Below are positions 43,685 to 55,631 of a stretch of DNA of 64,000 nucleotides, piece by piece; position 1 is the stretch's first letter, and each line of letters starts with the position of its first letter. Made by a program: the position numbers and the translations under genes. The DNA lies in assembly GCF_905147365.1 (NCBI RefSeq), contig NC_056408.1:12896001-12960000 (forward strand), given 5' to 3'. Source of the stretch: Aricia agestis. Lineage: Eukaryota; Arthropoda; Insecta; Lepidoptera; Lycaenidae. The notes under the pieces are model-generated. The model had not been told where the DNA came from and did not search any database. It was given only the letters and a program-made list of their open reading frames with translations.

Positions 43685-44210
43685 CTAGACGTTCTGCGCG
43701 GCTTCGTCCGCGTATATTAGATATTTCACAGACAAATTAGTCCACAAAAATAGCCTATTTACGTGGTCTAATTCTTATCTGTGCCAAATAACAGAAAAAT
43801 TGCTCCAATAGTTCGTGAGAGAAGACCTTTTAAATAATTTCCCCCGTTTTTCCACATTTTCTTCTATTTCTTCGCTTATATTAGTCTTAGCGTGATAAAA
43901 TATAGCCAATAGCCTTCCTCGATTAATAACGCTGAAAGTTTTTTTTTTAAATCGGAACAATTATAGTTCCTGAGATTAGCGCGTTCAAATAAGCCCTTCC
44001 AAATAATTTCCCCCCGTTTTTTTATATTTTTCTCTATTTTTTCGCTCCTATTAGTCTTTAGCGTGATAAAATATAGCCTATAGCTTTCCTCGATAAATGA
44101 GCTATCTAACACTGAAAGAATTTTTCAAATCGGACCAGTAGTTCCTGAGATTAGCACGTTCAAATAAACAAACAAACTCCTCCGCTTTATAATATTATAA
44201 AGTATAGATT
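43685..44210. repeat. Interspersed repeat related to 27.09 kb
   Basis: tctgcgcggcttcgtccgcg, cttatctgtgccaaataaca, then three versions of gcgtgataaaatatagcc separated by about 100-180 bases. Minus-strand open frames in it are accidents of the repeat. Confidence 0.65.
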
Positions 44211-44727
<517 letters not shown>

Positions 44728-45181
44728 CGTTATCATAAAAACTGAAAAATTGTAAAAAAATGTGGCGTAAAAGGTTTTTAATTAATATTGTGGCTTTAAA
44801 TTGATTTTGAAGGTAGGTATTCCTTACCGAAATAGCATTTTGGTTACCATTTAATAATTAATACTTATTTTTGTCGTGATTTTATTGATATTTAAGTACA
44901 TTATTAGATTAGAGTATTTTGTGTTCTTGTAGATGTGCCAAACTATTATATTTCTCGTCATTAATATTATGTAAGTGTGCCGTCATATAAAGAAGTAAAA
45001 TTTTTAACAAGCCATATATTGAGTAAATATAACTATTACTATAAATTTATGTAGAAATAAATAATACATTACATAAATATTTGTAATTATCTTTTTACCT
45101 TATACGTCTCTTTAATGGCATTGTGCAATAGTCGTAAGCATTTCAAATCGAACAGTATCATCAACAAACATTCCATTCCAG

Positions 45182-45414
45182 TTGAATGGGTGACGAACAA
45201 AGTGGGGAAGCTGATGGCTATAGTCGACGGTTTCACGTACTACCAGAATAAGGAAACCCTCAGCACCACTGTGTGGCGGTGCACTAAAGGCAGCTCCTGC
45301 AAAAGCCGTTTCACCACAGACAAGAACAGAAAGATCGTGAGAATGAGCAAGTCACCCCACTTCCACCCGGCGCCACATTTCATCATATACAATGGTATGC
45401 TTATCAAGGTTTAG
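45182..45414 (+). CDS. mod(mdg4): E31: FLYWCH alternative last exon
   Basis: The acceptor is caaacattccattccag. An in-frame Met 22 codons upstream is within the intron and not needed. It encodes 76 residues: EWVTNKVGKLMAIVDGFTYY, VWRCTKGSSCKSRF, SPHFHPAPHF, IIYNGMLIKV. The NKET loop before TTVWRC anticipates the E32-E37 block, while the DGFTYY strand is of the first-block kind. Confidence 0.86.
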
Positions 45415-45510
45415 AACATCGCAAGTGACGGTGGAGATAATATACTCACAGTTCAGAGTATAATAAGGTCTTAAGGTCTAATAGACAAGAAGAAGCTCTG
45501 AACAGAGGGC

Positions 45511-45667
45511 CTCTAGACAAGCGGCAAGCGATTATCGTAAACCCTAACGCCAACGCCACAAAATGTATGGGATTTGACATTAGTATTCGCTGGCGAAGCG
45601 ATGACTCATGTCAAATCGCATACATTTTGTTAGCGTTTACGATAATCGCTTGCCACTTGTCTACTAG
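45511..45667. mobile_element. Palindromic MITE, family P1 copy 3
   Basis: ctctagacaagcggcaagcg pairs with cgcttgccacttgtctac. The inner part includes tttgacattagtattcgctg and gcgatgactcatgtcaaat, as in the 386-550 copy. Confidence 0.78.
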
Positions 45668-46079
45668 GACAGTTGCCCCAAATGTTAGCTCACCGTCCCC
45701 TGGTATAGATTAGATAGATGGTATAGGAATGCTCTTAAAAGGGGGGAATTAGTATCTTCGAAGAAAGGGAATCTGTCTCCTCTTACGTAGTGTAAAGTTG
45801 CGTTATTAAAAGATTTCATGTTATGTCACCAATTAATTGATATAAAAGTTAAATTAGACTATATTACTATCTAAACAGCGCTTGCTTCGTTTTCTATATA
45901 AAACATAACGCTTATTTGACATTCCAATTAAAAAAACGCAATGAAAAAAAAGAAATTTATATGTATAAAATATGTTACTGTACTTTTTTTTCACAAAACT
46001 TGTTAGATCTTTCGTTGGTGAAAATATTGTCACGCATTTTCTATACAATGAGTACATAAATGAGATATGAGATTTAACT

Positions 46080-46519
46080 AAGGGGGCGTCCACAAATTAC
46101 GTGTGGTGTTTAAGGGGGGACGGGGTCGAGTCAAATCTCATTATCAAAAAATTACCACAACATGTTCAGGTTGTTCAATATACTAGGGCTTGCTTCGTTC
46201 GCCCTGATAATTAAGGGTTGCTTCTTCGTGCCGTTGGTGCGCTAGTCCTACTCACTTTTGGCTGACTTTTTTTATTCTATGTACAATTCCACCGATATCC
46301 TGCTCTGACAAAAAAAAATAGTCACGTTAGTTATACATCTACTGACTGTCAAACAATCCAACGCGTTTACGTAAGAAACCCACATTGTGAAAAATCTCAC
46401 GTGAGATTGGGGGTGGGTTACCTCCGGGTTGAATAAAATCTCACGAAATCTTACCAGGGGATCAGGGGGTCAGAAAGTCTAAATAAAACACCTCACGTAA
46501 TTTGTGGACGCAACCTTAG
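46080..46519. mobile_element. MITE with GGCGTCCACAAATTACGTG ends
   Basis: gcgtccacaaattacgtg at 46086 pairs with cacgtaatttgtggacgc at 46496-46513. The inner gtcaaatctca / tgagattgg region also pairs. A second, shorter inverted repeat (46518-46682; ctcgatttatatgcg / gcgcatataaatccagc) abuts it. Confidence 0.72.
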
Positions 46520-46689
46520 GCTCGATTTATATGCGTATAATTGTATGTAAATGACAGCACCGCGCCTCTTTTTACATAAATCATTACATAAGTACGATAA
46601 AACTAGCCTTACATACTATTGCTTGTGATTTCGCGGTGTGCCAAGCCGATCATTTGCGCGGGCGCATATAAATCCAGCCTTAACCGGGT

Positions 46690-47237
46690 CTTGAAGGTTA
46701 AGGTGAAGTTAGCACTAAAGACTCGAGTATGTATTATAATCGACTTGAATACTTTACCAAAGAACATTGTGTGTAAACACACGTCATAGTGGTCATATAT
46801 TTTTATATTTGCAAAACAAATTTGTTTTACGCGACCATTTTTTTCATGATTATGATATTTATTTGTTTACACAATTTTTGTGAGTTCAAATCATACGAGG
46901 AAAAATACTTAAATGAAACTAGTCAAGAAGTTTTAAAGTATTTAAGTTAACATTCAGCTTTGTTTGAAGTACCAAAAAAGTCATTTAAACATAATGTATT
47001 AATTAAGTGTTAGTAATAGTGATTAATTAAATAGGAACATTATTGTACATTGTAAAATAAAATTATTTACTGAGTGATATTCACGAATTTTTATTTAAGT
47101 TTTTATGAAACTTATTTTGAATTTTTCCTTTCTGCCCTCCCCACTACGAATATTATTATTCGTTGCCTCCCCTATACAAAAAAATAAATATTTAGTTTTT
47201 CAATTTAATAATTTTTTGTATGTTTTATCATTGCCAG
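46690..47237. other. AT-rich spacer
   Basis: Nothing recognisable is seen apart from the acceptor of E32 at its end. Confidence 0.4.
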
Positions 47238-47491
47238 TATCTTCCATGAAATTGAAGGTGGTGAAGACCTTAAAGGGGAACGCGGCAGCTGTGTGGGACG
47301 GTCAAACCTACTACAGGTTTCGAGAGTATTCTTCAACTATGGAATGGCGCTGCTCCTCCGGAAAGCGCTGCAGTGCTCGCTTCATAACCAACAAGAACCT
47401 TTCAGTGACCAAAACGAATCTCGTACATAACCACGAACCCCCTAAGTTCGCTGTTTATGACGGAATCCTTATGAAGTTTAGAACTAATTAA
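47238..47491 (+). CDS. mod(mdg4): E32: FLYWCH alternative last exon (HNH block)
   Basis: The acceptor is tatgttttatcattgccag in the common phase. It encodes 83 residues: SSMKLKVVKTLKGNAAAVWDGQTYY, with a longer lead before the first strand, then EWRCSSGKRCSARF, LVHNHEPPKF, AVYDGILMKFRTN. Ser follows WRC and HNH replaces HxH-PPP, as in the exons to its right. Confidence 0.82.
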
Positions 47492-48085
47492 CTCTAGAAA
47501 GATAGGACAAAGAGCAGTCACATACATCGTGCTATGTTGATCTATTTTCCTTTGTTCTAAACCTGGTCAGGATAAATTATTTGAAGTAACCAGTGGACAT
47601 AATATCCAAATGCGTGATCTGTCGTGCGTGGTCTCTTCGGGTTATTTGAGGAAATTTTGACATTTGAATTAATATGACATTAATGTTGCCCTTATTTTTG
47701 TCAACAAATTGTAATGAAAGATGTTTTAACCTGACAGGGCTAATTTGAATGCCTTTAACCACAGACATAGATCATGATGGATACCGCATGTGTATGTACT
47801 TAGCGTGGCATATCGCGCTCCCAAACGACGAGCAATGCTCGTCTTTCGAAAGTCTGTTCTTTAGTCTGCTATCAGAATCGGACGTCAATTGGAATTTTAA
47901 AAATGCCTAAATGCCTAAAATAGCCGTATTGGGCTGTAGAAATTAAAATTGAAACGTTTTAACTTAGCATATTAAACCATTTCACATTATAATATGTTCT
48001 TTAGTTTTATTTACAATAACTAATAAAATATTTCATTTTTCATATTATTGTATCAATCTTTAATAACATATATTTCATTCTACAG
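47492..48085. other. Spacer
   Basis: No exon or clear mobile element is seen. It ends in the pyrimidine-rich acceptor of E33 (atttcattctacag). Confidence 0.4.
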
Positions 48086-48312
48086 TTACCTGGGTGAAAA
48101 ACACTAAGGGGAAGATAATTGCTTTACTAAATGAATACATCTTCTGTAACAATAAGGAGACGCACGCAAATATTTACTGGCGCTGCTCATCAAAGATGTG
48201 TAAAAGTCGCTTTAGAACCAACATGCAGTCTACACTATCTCACCTAGTCATAGAACACAACCATGATCCTCCAAAATACTTCATCCATGATGGAATCCTA
48301 ATAAGGTTGTAA
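48086..48312 (+). CDS. mod(mdg4): E33: FLYWCH alternative last exon (HNH block)
   Basis: The acceptor is atatttcattctacag. It encodes 74 residues: TWVKNTKGKIIALLNEYIFC, NNKETHAN, YWRCSSKMCKSRF with cysteines five apart, EHNHDPPKYF, IHDGILIRL. The glycine of NGY/DGY is Glu here. An AATAAA overlaps the stop at 48312-48317. Confidence 0.84.
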
Positions 48313-48614
48313 ATAAAACGTTTTAATATTTTCTACTAGCTTTTACCCGCAATTCTGTCCACGTTAACACATAATGACGAAAATGAATAATTTTTCCTGT
48401 TTTCATCATTTTCCACTGATTCTTCGCTCCTGTCGCAGCGTGATGTTACAGTCATAACCTTAGGCCTTTCTCATATGGAGTTTACATATTATATGATGCA
48501 CAAAAACCCGGAATTTGGGTTTTTGTGACCACTGTTCCTGAGAAAAAAGCGCCCAAACAAGCAAACAGATGTTATTTTTCTTACATCGTGCTGTTCTTCA
48601 AAACGTTTTAGAAC

Positions 48615-48783
48615 AGCCCCCTTAGACAAAGTATCTTTCTAGTATGCGGTTTGTCATAAGTCATCGCTAAATGACATTTCGCTTTCGAAGACTAATGTCA
48701 AATCCCATACATTTTGATAACGAATTTCGTCATCGTTTTTAACAAAAGGTACTTTGGCTACGGCCTCAGGCTTTGTTTCTAGT
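48615..48783. mobile_element. Decayed MITE, family P1 copy 4
   Basis: The centre is best preserved: gtcataagtcatcgctaaat and gactaatgtcaaatcccata. The arms (cccccttagacaaagt... acttt..tttgtttctagtg) have decayed and no longer pair well. It ends about 60 bases before the E34 acceptor. Confidence 0.6.
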
Positions 48784-48843
48784 GTGTGATTTTTTTACAA
48801 CAACGTACCTTTATCATTTAATATAGGTTATCTTGTTCCACAG

Positions 48844-49082
48844 TTAAACTAGTCAAGAACACTAAAGGGAATGTGCTGGCTGTGCTAAACGGCCACACTT
48901 TTTTTAAATATAGATCGACGCACACAACAACGGAGTGGCGCTGCTCTTCCGGAAGAAATTGCAAAAGTCGTTTCATAGTCGAGGAGGACTCTACGGTGCA
49001 ACGCGTAACTCATAACCACAACCACAAACATCCAAGGTTTATTATTAATGACGATGACATACTTGTACGACTTAAGTATTAG
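48844..49082 (+). CDS. mod(mdg4): E34: FLYWCH alternative last exon (HNH block)
   Basis: The acceptor is ggttatcttgttccacag. It encodes 78 residues: KLVKNTKGNVLAVLNGHTFF, EWRCSSGRNCKSRF, THNHNHKHPRF, IINDDDILVRLKY. A run of alternating His (HNHNHKH) replaces the usual single pair, so which His bind zinc is unclear. AATAAA is at 49196-49201. Confidence 0.83.
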
Positions 49083-49360
49083 GGGAAAACTACCCAACCG
49101 TTGGCAGTTGTACTATTCTTGGCAGCTAAGATTCATGGAAAACTAGGAATGCTAATAATATTATTTTCTGTAATGTGAACTCTTGAAGTGTAAATAATAA
49201 ATTTGATGCTTGATATATTTCAATATCAGCTGCGCAGGTTCCTGTAACTTATTCTTATCGGATAATCTAAACTATGACAGTTGTAGAATGCTACTTGCAG
49301 TCCAATCAAGTCCCTACTATGAAACTGGCAAGGGGCTACCTATGCAGCAGAATCAGTTAC

Positions 49361-49502
49361 TTAGGGCCTGTTTCACCACTTTCTAATAAAGTGCCTAATA
49401 GGCTATTCAAAACTTTTTTGACAGATTATTATTACTTCTATCTATCTGTCTGTCAAGTTAATTGGTGGATAGCCTTATCAGGAAGTGGTGAAATAGGCCC
49501 TT
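49361..49502. mobile_element. Hairpin MITE (AGGGCCTGTTTCACCACTT ends)
   Basis: ttagggcctgtttcaccact pairs with agtggtgaaataggccctta. The inner ctaataggctat / atagccttatc pair too. It lies between E34 and E35. Confidence 0.75.
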
Positions 49503-49617
49503 AATGTTGTAATATTTCATGACACAATAAAGACACGATTCTGAACATTTTTTTATAACGTAAATTACATTATTTCTAGTTTTATTCCTATTTTAAATTA
49601 TCAATTTTGCTTCACAG

Positions 49618-49844
49618 TAACGTGGGTAAAGAACAATAAAGGTGGCGTAACTGCTGTATTAAACGGTAATACATTCTATAGTAATAAAAAAACCCATAAA
49701 AATACTTACTGGCGCTGCTCGGCAAGAAACTGTAGAGGACGTATAGTCACGGACAGGAACAATAGAGTAACACGCCTATTTGAGCAACACAACCACATTC
49801 CTCCTGAATATGTCATTCGTGAAGGAGCCCTAATAAGGTTTTGA
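49618..49844 (+). CDS. mod(mdg4): E35: FLYWCH alternative last exon (HNH block)
   Basis: The acceptor is tcaattttgcttcacag. It encodes 74 residues with no Met: TWVKNNKGGVTAVLNGNTFY, NKKTHKNT, YWRCSARNCRGRI with cysteines five apart, EQHNHIPPEY, VIREGALIRF, stop TGA. It is close to E33 and to E36/E37. Confidence 0.83.
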
Positions 49845-51178
49845 GCGTCCATTGATATCAATACTAGAGCTTATTTAATTATTATATTTTTTGGTATACT
49901 TCTAATTTTTTTTAACTAATAAAATGTTAAAAATAAAAAATATCCTTTTTATGTTTTTTTTTCTTTAACCCCCGACTAAAAGAGGGGTTTTATAAGTTTG
50001 ACGTGTCTCGTTGTCCAAATGTATGTGCGTGTGTGTGGATGATCGAGAGTATTCCTAGCAATAACTAGTTTATCACCATCAGCCTGCTCGGTGCTGGAAA
50101 TTTTAGGTTTATCTATTTAAAGAAAGGTTGTAAGCATCTTCTAGTGATTTGATCTACTCAATATCACAGTATAGCAATATATTAGTCCCTACAGTAACGA
50201 AACGCCTTTGATGTCGCACGATGCCGCCACCGTTATAGGCACCGTTCCGTGGCAACCCTGGCATATCTGCATGCCAGGGTTGCCACGGAACGGGAAATAA
50301 AATAAAAGTAAAATATTGTGCTCGTAATGCAAATGTTATCATTTAATCTGTTTAAGCAGCGTGTTATATTTACATATTATATCGTACTGCCAGATATTTA
50401 CGTGAAACTTTATCTTTAGATGATTTTAGTTCTCTATTTAAAAATTTTACTAACCCATCAAGCCCCATACGCTCACTGGTGAGCGAGACACAATAGAATA
50501 ACAATAGATTTCCAAGGATCCACGAATCACCACGAATCGAAGGATTAATTTCGGAAATTTCTAATAAGTATATACTCGTAAAATATCCAATAATTAATCA
50601 CACGTCAGGTGTAACAGAAGCACTTCAAAACTCTTATTACGTGCGCGGTAAGAGCGGTCCAAAGGACAAAATGTTACACTTGGTGTGTGTACCTAGCTAG
50701 GTAAGCTACTAATTACTAATTAGTATGTACTTAACAGGGTATTTGACAGATTTTTAAATTATTCTATATTGTTTCTCTCCTTGTTACACTTCTTACAACG
50801 TAAACAATAAAACAGAGATGCAAATAAATGCCGCCAAGGCCAACACAATAATATTAGTTTAAACTGTGAGCTAATATTTATGAAAATTTAAATCCTTTTT
50901 GTTTTTTAATCAGATTTACATCCGTACACTGAACATTTATTATAATATCCCATTGTTTATAGGATAAATTATCGTTTTACAACATAAAATTCGTAGACAA
51001 TGCGCCAACGTCACCCCTGTGCGCGCAGGTATACAAACTCCGCGAGTTTGTATACGCGGGCCCGCGCCGCCCGCTTCCCCGCGGGTACCCCTCCGTTGCT
51101 CTGCGCAAGTACATTCGTTTCACTACTGTAGGGACATGTCATATTGCTATACTGTGTCAATATTTTGTATTCTGACAG
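49845..51178. other. Spacer with one palindrome
   Basis: No exon was recognised. A perfect palindrome lies at 50242-50292 (accgttccgtggcaaccctg and its complement). Near 50975-51120 a GC-rich stretch (gcgggcccgcgccgcccgct) stands out but carries no motif I recognise. Confidence 0.45.
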
Positions 51179-51447
51179 GTCCACTTGCGCAGATCCAGGT
51201 TAAAGTTAATACCGGGTTAACTTGGGTGACGAACGTTAAAGGGAAGGTGACGGCTTTATTGAAAGGTCACACCTTCTACAACAACAAGGAGACACGTTCG
51301 ACTATAGAATGGCGCTGCTCCTATGGCAGAAGCTGTAAAGGCCGGTTCATCACTGACAAGGACTACACAGTGACTCGCATAGTCGACGAACATAACCACA
51401 ATCCTCCGAAATATATTATACGTGACGGAGTCCTGATAAAAATTTGA
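51179..51447 (+). CDS. mod(mdg4): E36: FLYWCH alternative last exon with a longer lead (HNH block)
   Basis: The acceptor is atattttgtattctgacag. It encodes 88 residues: a lead PLAQIQVKVNTGL not found in neighbours, then TWVTNVKGKVTALLKGHTFY, EWRCSYGRSCKGRF, DEHNHNPPKY, IIRDGVLIKI. This is the only AG in the array's common phase within reach; the AGs in gcgcag and atccag would change the phase. The lead must therefore be coding if the exon is joined like the others. Confidence 0.8.
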
Positions 51448-51730
51448 TTCCATATTCATTTTGCATTTGTTGTATTCTCGTTAATAAAAATAAATAAATA
51501 GCTAGTATAATTTACAGAAAACACATAATTAAACCTTTTTTAATGAATATAGTGCTGTTAGTAGAAACAAATTCTTCTATTAATTCGTACGTGCAAAGTT
51601 TCTTATTAAAATGTTTGTAAATTGTTTTAATTTTACTCCTATGTTCTGCACTTTAAAATATAATATTAATAATAAGCTGTTTAGATTTTGTGATTTATTC
51701 AAATTTTAACAACTTTGTTTTGTTCCGCAG

Positions 51731-51993
51731 TCACCTGGGTGAGGAATAACAAGGGGTATCTCGTAGCCGTGTTGGACGGTTATATTTTCAACAAGAAAGA
51801 AACAACACAGAAGTCAATAATATGGCGATGCTCGCGAAGGGGGGACTGTAGGGGGCGCTTCATCACGAACAGGAACATGGAAGTGACGCGTATCATCAAT
51901 GAACACAACCACCTGTCCCCTGTGTTCGTTATACACAACGGAATTCTTATACGCAGTAAGAGGAGAGTAGGGAAAACCCGAAGGCTATATTAA
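51731..51993 (+). CDS. mod(mdg4): E37: FLYWCH alternative last exon (HNH block, basic tail)
   Basis: The acceptor is actttgttttgttccgcag. It encodes 86 residues: TWVRNNKGYLVAVLDGYIFN, IWRCSRRGDCRGRF, NEHNHLSPVF, VIHNGILIR, then SKRRVGKTRRLY. The strongly basic extra tail could touch DNA or RNA or serve in nuclear import; that is a guess from charge alone. Confidence 0.84.
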
Positions 51994-52091
51994 GCCTCAT
52001 TCGTTTTTGACGTGAATGGCAGTGCTAGTTCTAATTTCGTTGACGCACCAAAATATTATAGTTGTTCGATTTTAAGTTGTCTCCTTGCTTT

Positions 52092-52440
52092 TTAAGGTTT
52101 CGTACCCAAAGGGTAAAAACGGGACCATATTATTGAGACTTCGATGTCTGTCCGTCTGTCTGTGTGTCTCCAGGCTGTATCTCAATAACCACTATACGTC
52201 ACAAAATCTGTGAAAATTTCAGAAGTCTTCTGAAATTTTCACAGATATTGTATTTCTGTTGCCGCTATAACAACAAATACTAAAAATAAAATAAATATTT
52301 AGGGGGATACAAGAAACGTGATTTTTTGGCCTTTGTTGCTCGATATCGATAATGGTAAATAAAAATTGTTGGTCTATTTTTGCTCTATAGCGGTACGGAA
52401 TCCTTTATGCGCGAGTCCGACTCGCACTTGGCGGATTATT
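52092..52440. mobile_element. GGTTCCGTACCC-family element
   Basis: It runs from aaggtttcgtacccaaaggg, through the gtccgtctgtctgtgtgtct run and an inner hairpin (acaaaatctgtgaaaatttc...), to gcgcgagtccgactcgcact. It follows E37 by 100 bases. Confidence 0.68.
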
Positions 52441-53176
52441 TGTCATCGTGTGTGGGGTATTTTTTAAATTAATCATAATGTTTTCAATTGGATTTTTTAT
52501 CAACTACTATTTTGTGATTCCTTTCCATATCTATTATACTATATTTGGGTTTGGCAAATAATTGCTTAAATATTTTTTTTAAATATTTTCGAAGTGAGAC
52601 AGCACAAAGCGTTACTTCCATAGTATTGGAGTACCGTGTGGATGGTTCTGCTGCCGCGTAGTATTTGACGTTACTTTTCTCGTGCTGCAGCTTCACCTAG
52701 TGCGGTCTTACCTTATTTTTAACTTTGGAATTGTATCATTCAATTAAGTTAGGCATCATAATATTATAATACGTTTCACTTAAATAGAAATAAATGCTAG
52801 TTTTTGAGTTCCAAATCCTTTGTTTTCTCCGTCAAACATTCATCTCGCCCAATCAATTTCTGAGTTAGAATCTCCTTTTTAAACAGTGAAGTTACTCTCT
52901 TATCATAATATCTCTCTTACTGTTACTGTTGTGCAATTCGTGTTGTTTGCTGGCTAAACTTATTTTAATAAACGTATATACAAAATACATGCACCGATTT
53001 AGGCCGTCAAATATGGTAGTAGTTAATTATTTGAACACCTCCTTCGTGGGTATCGCAGACACAATAGATTTTCAATTATTGTTATGCGACAGCCGGCTGC
53101 CGCTTGGGGATTGATGGGTTAATACTATTTTTGAAACATTTGTGGACAGTTTATTAAACCAATATTTTTATTTCAG
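52441..53176. other. Spacer
   Basis: No exon or repeat was recognised; open frames are short and AT-driven. Confidence 0.4.
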
Positions 53177-53409
53177 TTAAAATTGTAATGAACAGGGCGG
53201 GCAAGGAAATAGCTCTGCTGAACGGTTACACGTACTACTTGGCCAAGATAAGCTCGCACACTCTAGCTTGGAGGTGCACTAGGGGGAAGGTCTGCAAGTC
53301 CCGGTTCATATCGACTAAGGATTTGGCTATTGTGAGGTCACAAATAGCACACGAACACTATCCGTCAGCTTATTACTTAGATAATAGCAAAAGATATTAT
53401 AAATTATAA
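53177..53409 (+). CDS. mod(mdg4): E38: FLYWCH alternative last exon with altered tail
   Basis: The acceptor is aatatttttatttcag. It encodes 76 residues: KIVMNRAGKEIALLNGYTYY, AWRCTRGKVCKSRF, AHEHYPSAYY. The PPPKFVIHNG tail is replaced by LDNSKRYYKL, a large change for a region otherwise conserved across the array. The zinc ligands are in place. Confidence 0.8.
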
Positions 53410-54024
53410 AAAATATTGTGTTCATAAAATATGTACTAAGTACGTCGTACTTACTTCATATTTGTTCCCGTTTTCGGGACGCATTAAACCCCACCGCTTA
53501 CTGAGTTCGTACTGTTGGGAAAATAGGGGGAGAATAGTTACATAAAAAGTGCTTAGTTTTTTAAATTATTTATTTCATGCAAATGTTCCAAAACTTACGC
53601 GCCCTTTGCACTAAACCGTTCATTTTGATGGCAAAATGAAACTAAATGTTCTATAACCTTTACCCCTATTTTGCCAGATATTATGAAATTGCTCGCAACA
53701 AAGTATTTTTATGAGAAGATATTTGTAAAAAATATAGGCTATACTATCGAAACTACTAGTATGTATTAATAATTAATATGTATATAAATATGTATGTATA
53801 TATGTATATATGTGTTGAAATTACCTCAATTTTTTGGAAACCTGCCCAGTTATTTTTTATTCAACTACAATAATTGTACCTACCTGAGTGAGTCTTATAG
53901 AAACGAGATAATAAATTTATAATCTTATTTGTTTGTTTTTCTATCTTCTTTGCATTTTTGAGAAAATAAAATGAATATATTTTTGATAATTTCTTCATAG
54001 GGAGGTGATTTTGCAGATACGAGG

Positions 54025-54130
54025 TAAATATTATAGTACAATGTGTCCCGACACCAGTGAGAGAAAGAAAAAGTTTGAGAGCCAATTTGTCAATAAAATA
54101 TGCCAAACATTAAAGGTTAAGACACTGGTG
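54025..54130. repeat. GTGTCCCGACACC repeat fragment
   Basis: acaatgtgtcccgacaccag ... gagccaatttgtcaataaaatatg ... acactggtgtgtcac. A related piece, gtgtcccgacaccggtgtcc with agccaatttgtcgataaaa inverted, occurs at 59.23-59.33 kb. It is likely a small inverted-repeat element. Confidence 0.55.
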
Positions 54131-54209
54131 TGTCACACATTATATTATATATAATACGCCTTGTCCTATTAATGTAGGGCCTGTACCTTAAACAAAGTGA
54201 ATGTTTCAG

Positions 54210-54661
54210 ATATTGTCAACGAAGACGAATTCAACACAAAGTTACAAAACTACTACAGTAAGATAAATAAAAAAAGCAAAAAATTGGAGTGGACGAGTGA
54301 TAGAATACAAAATGTTATTCGATTGTTGGAAGAATACAGTAGCAGAAAAGCTCAAGGCAGACGAGCGTCGAGCAGCCACTACCATCACGCGAGAAAATAC
54401 GATGTTATGAATATCGGGAGCCAACAAATTTTAATTGTTAAGAAAAAGCATATGTCAGGACCAATACAGATCGTACCCACGGAGGAATATTACAAGACGA
54501 TATTCGACGCACATGTTGCAACCGGACATGGGGGTCGAGACAAAATTATTCGCAATCTGAAAGATAAATACTTGGTACCGATAGTTGCGGTTAATATATT
54601 CCTAAGTTTGTGTAAGACATGTTTGTCAAAGAGGAGTTTACCAAAAACTGGAATAGCCTAA
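54210..54661 (+). CDS. Integrase-type H2C2 zinc-binding exon in the FLYWCH phase
   Basis: The acceptor caaagtgaatgtttcag is followed by two bases and 149 full codons to TAA. About residues 1-60 are basic and helical (KINKKSKKLEWTSDRIQNV; SSRKAQGRRASSSHYHHARK). About residues 100-145 carry HVATGHGGRDKIIRNL...CKTC, the H-x3-H...C-x2-C pattern of retroviral and retrotransposon integrase zinc-binding domains, as found in domesticated KRBA2/GIN1-type proteins. No catalytic core follows. AATAAA is at 54791-54796. It sits between E38 and E39 in the same phase, so a BTB-H2C2 isoform is possible; alternatively it is part of an unrelated gene. The tract before its AG is weaker than for the FLYWCH exons. 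Confidence 0.65.
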
Positions 54662-54964
54662 CCGTTTTGATCACTTGATGCCTTAAAAGGGCCCAATCGC
54701 TAAGATATTTTTAAAGCATTGTAAAATATAAGCAAAGTGACAATGTGTAGTGTTATAGCTCTTATAAAATATCTTTCTGTACGTTACAAGAATAAAAATT
54801 CAGAAATTGTTCTTTAAATTAATATGTTTTTATTTTGAACAGTACATTTTATACTTTACTAACAATAAGTGGAGTACACTTGTTTCTGTCGTTTTTTATG
54901 TCACCACTAAATTCAGAGTCAGCGAACATCATACAAAGTGCTTTAAAACAGTCGTGTCTTACAG

Positions 54965-55224
54965 TGGGTTACCTAGGTTCTAATATTCAATGGGTGACCA
55001 ACCTCGCGGGCAAGAAGCTCGCCGTGCTCGACGGGTTCTCGTTCTACAACGACGGCAACTCGCTGAATAACTCCAAGTGGCGCTGCACCAGGGGCGGCAC
55101 TTGCCGGGCGAGATTCCACGTAGACCTGCCCACGCAGAAGATCCGCCGGTACCAGCCCGTGCACGACCACCCTGCGCCCTCCTTCTATATACATAACGGT
55201 CTCTACATGAAAACGAACAAATAG
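54965..55224 (+). CDS. mod(mdg4): E39: FLYWCH alternative last exon (rightmost)
   Basis: The acceptor is acagtcgtgtcttacag in the common phase. It encodes 85 residues: lead GYLGSNI, then QWVTNLAGKKLAVLDGFSFY, KWRCTRGGTCRARF, VHDHPAPSFY, IHNGLYMKTNK. The exon is very GC-rich, in contrast to its flanks. An in-frame Met further upstream lies beyond the acceptor and is not part of the exon. Confidence 0.82.
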
Positions 55225-55631
55225 ACTTACCTTCTGATGAGTGATGATAATTTTATTGCTTAATTACCACTACATATAGAAGAGATAACATTGTCAATAT
55301 GGTGCTCCTTACAAATCGATGCGATCACTTAGCAGTGCGAAATGGGACAGAAATCATGTCTCCCCCGATACTGCTGTTTTATTCCAAGTGTAATGCAAGT
55401 TCTTCGTTTGCAATTATAAATACATAGTAGTAAAGGGAGTTTTGCGGGTAATACGAATTGCATGTTTTAAGAGTTAAACAAAATTCTTTGCTGAATCAGA
55501 GGGTGTTTTTGAATAGTTTTTGGCAAAGATCTACGTCATTAACAGATAATATCTGTGAGTGATGTAGATCTTTGCTAATATATTATATTGACAGAGAAGA
55601 GAGAATTACGACCAATGGGTCATTGGTATAA

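Noticed and set aside
51019..51178. N-terminal extension of E36 beginning at the upstream Met (MRAGIQTPRVCI)
   Set aside because: The E36 acceptor at 51178 is in the array's common phase with a good tract, and the upstream stretch includes a GC-rich segment with no conservation to other exons.
54835..54964. Signal-peptide-like start before E39 (FYTLLTISGVHLFLSFFM)
   Set aside because: It lies upstream of the in-phase acceptor at 54964 and is most simply intron sequence that happens to be open.
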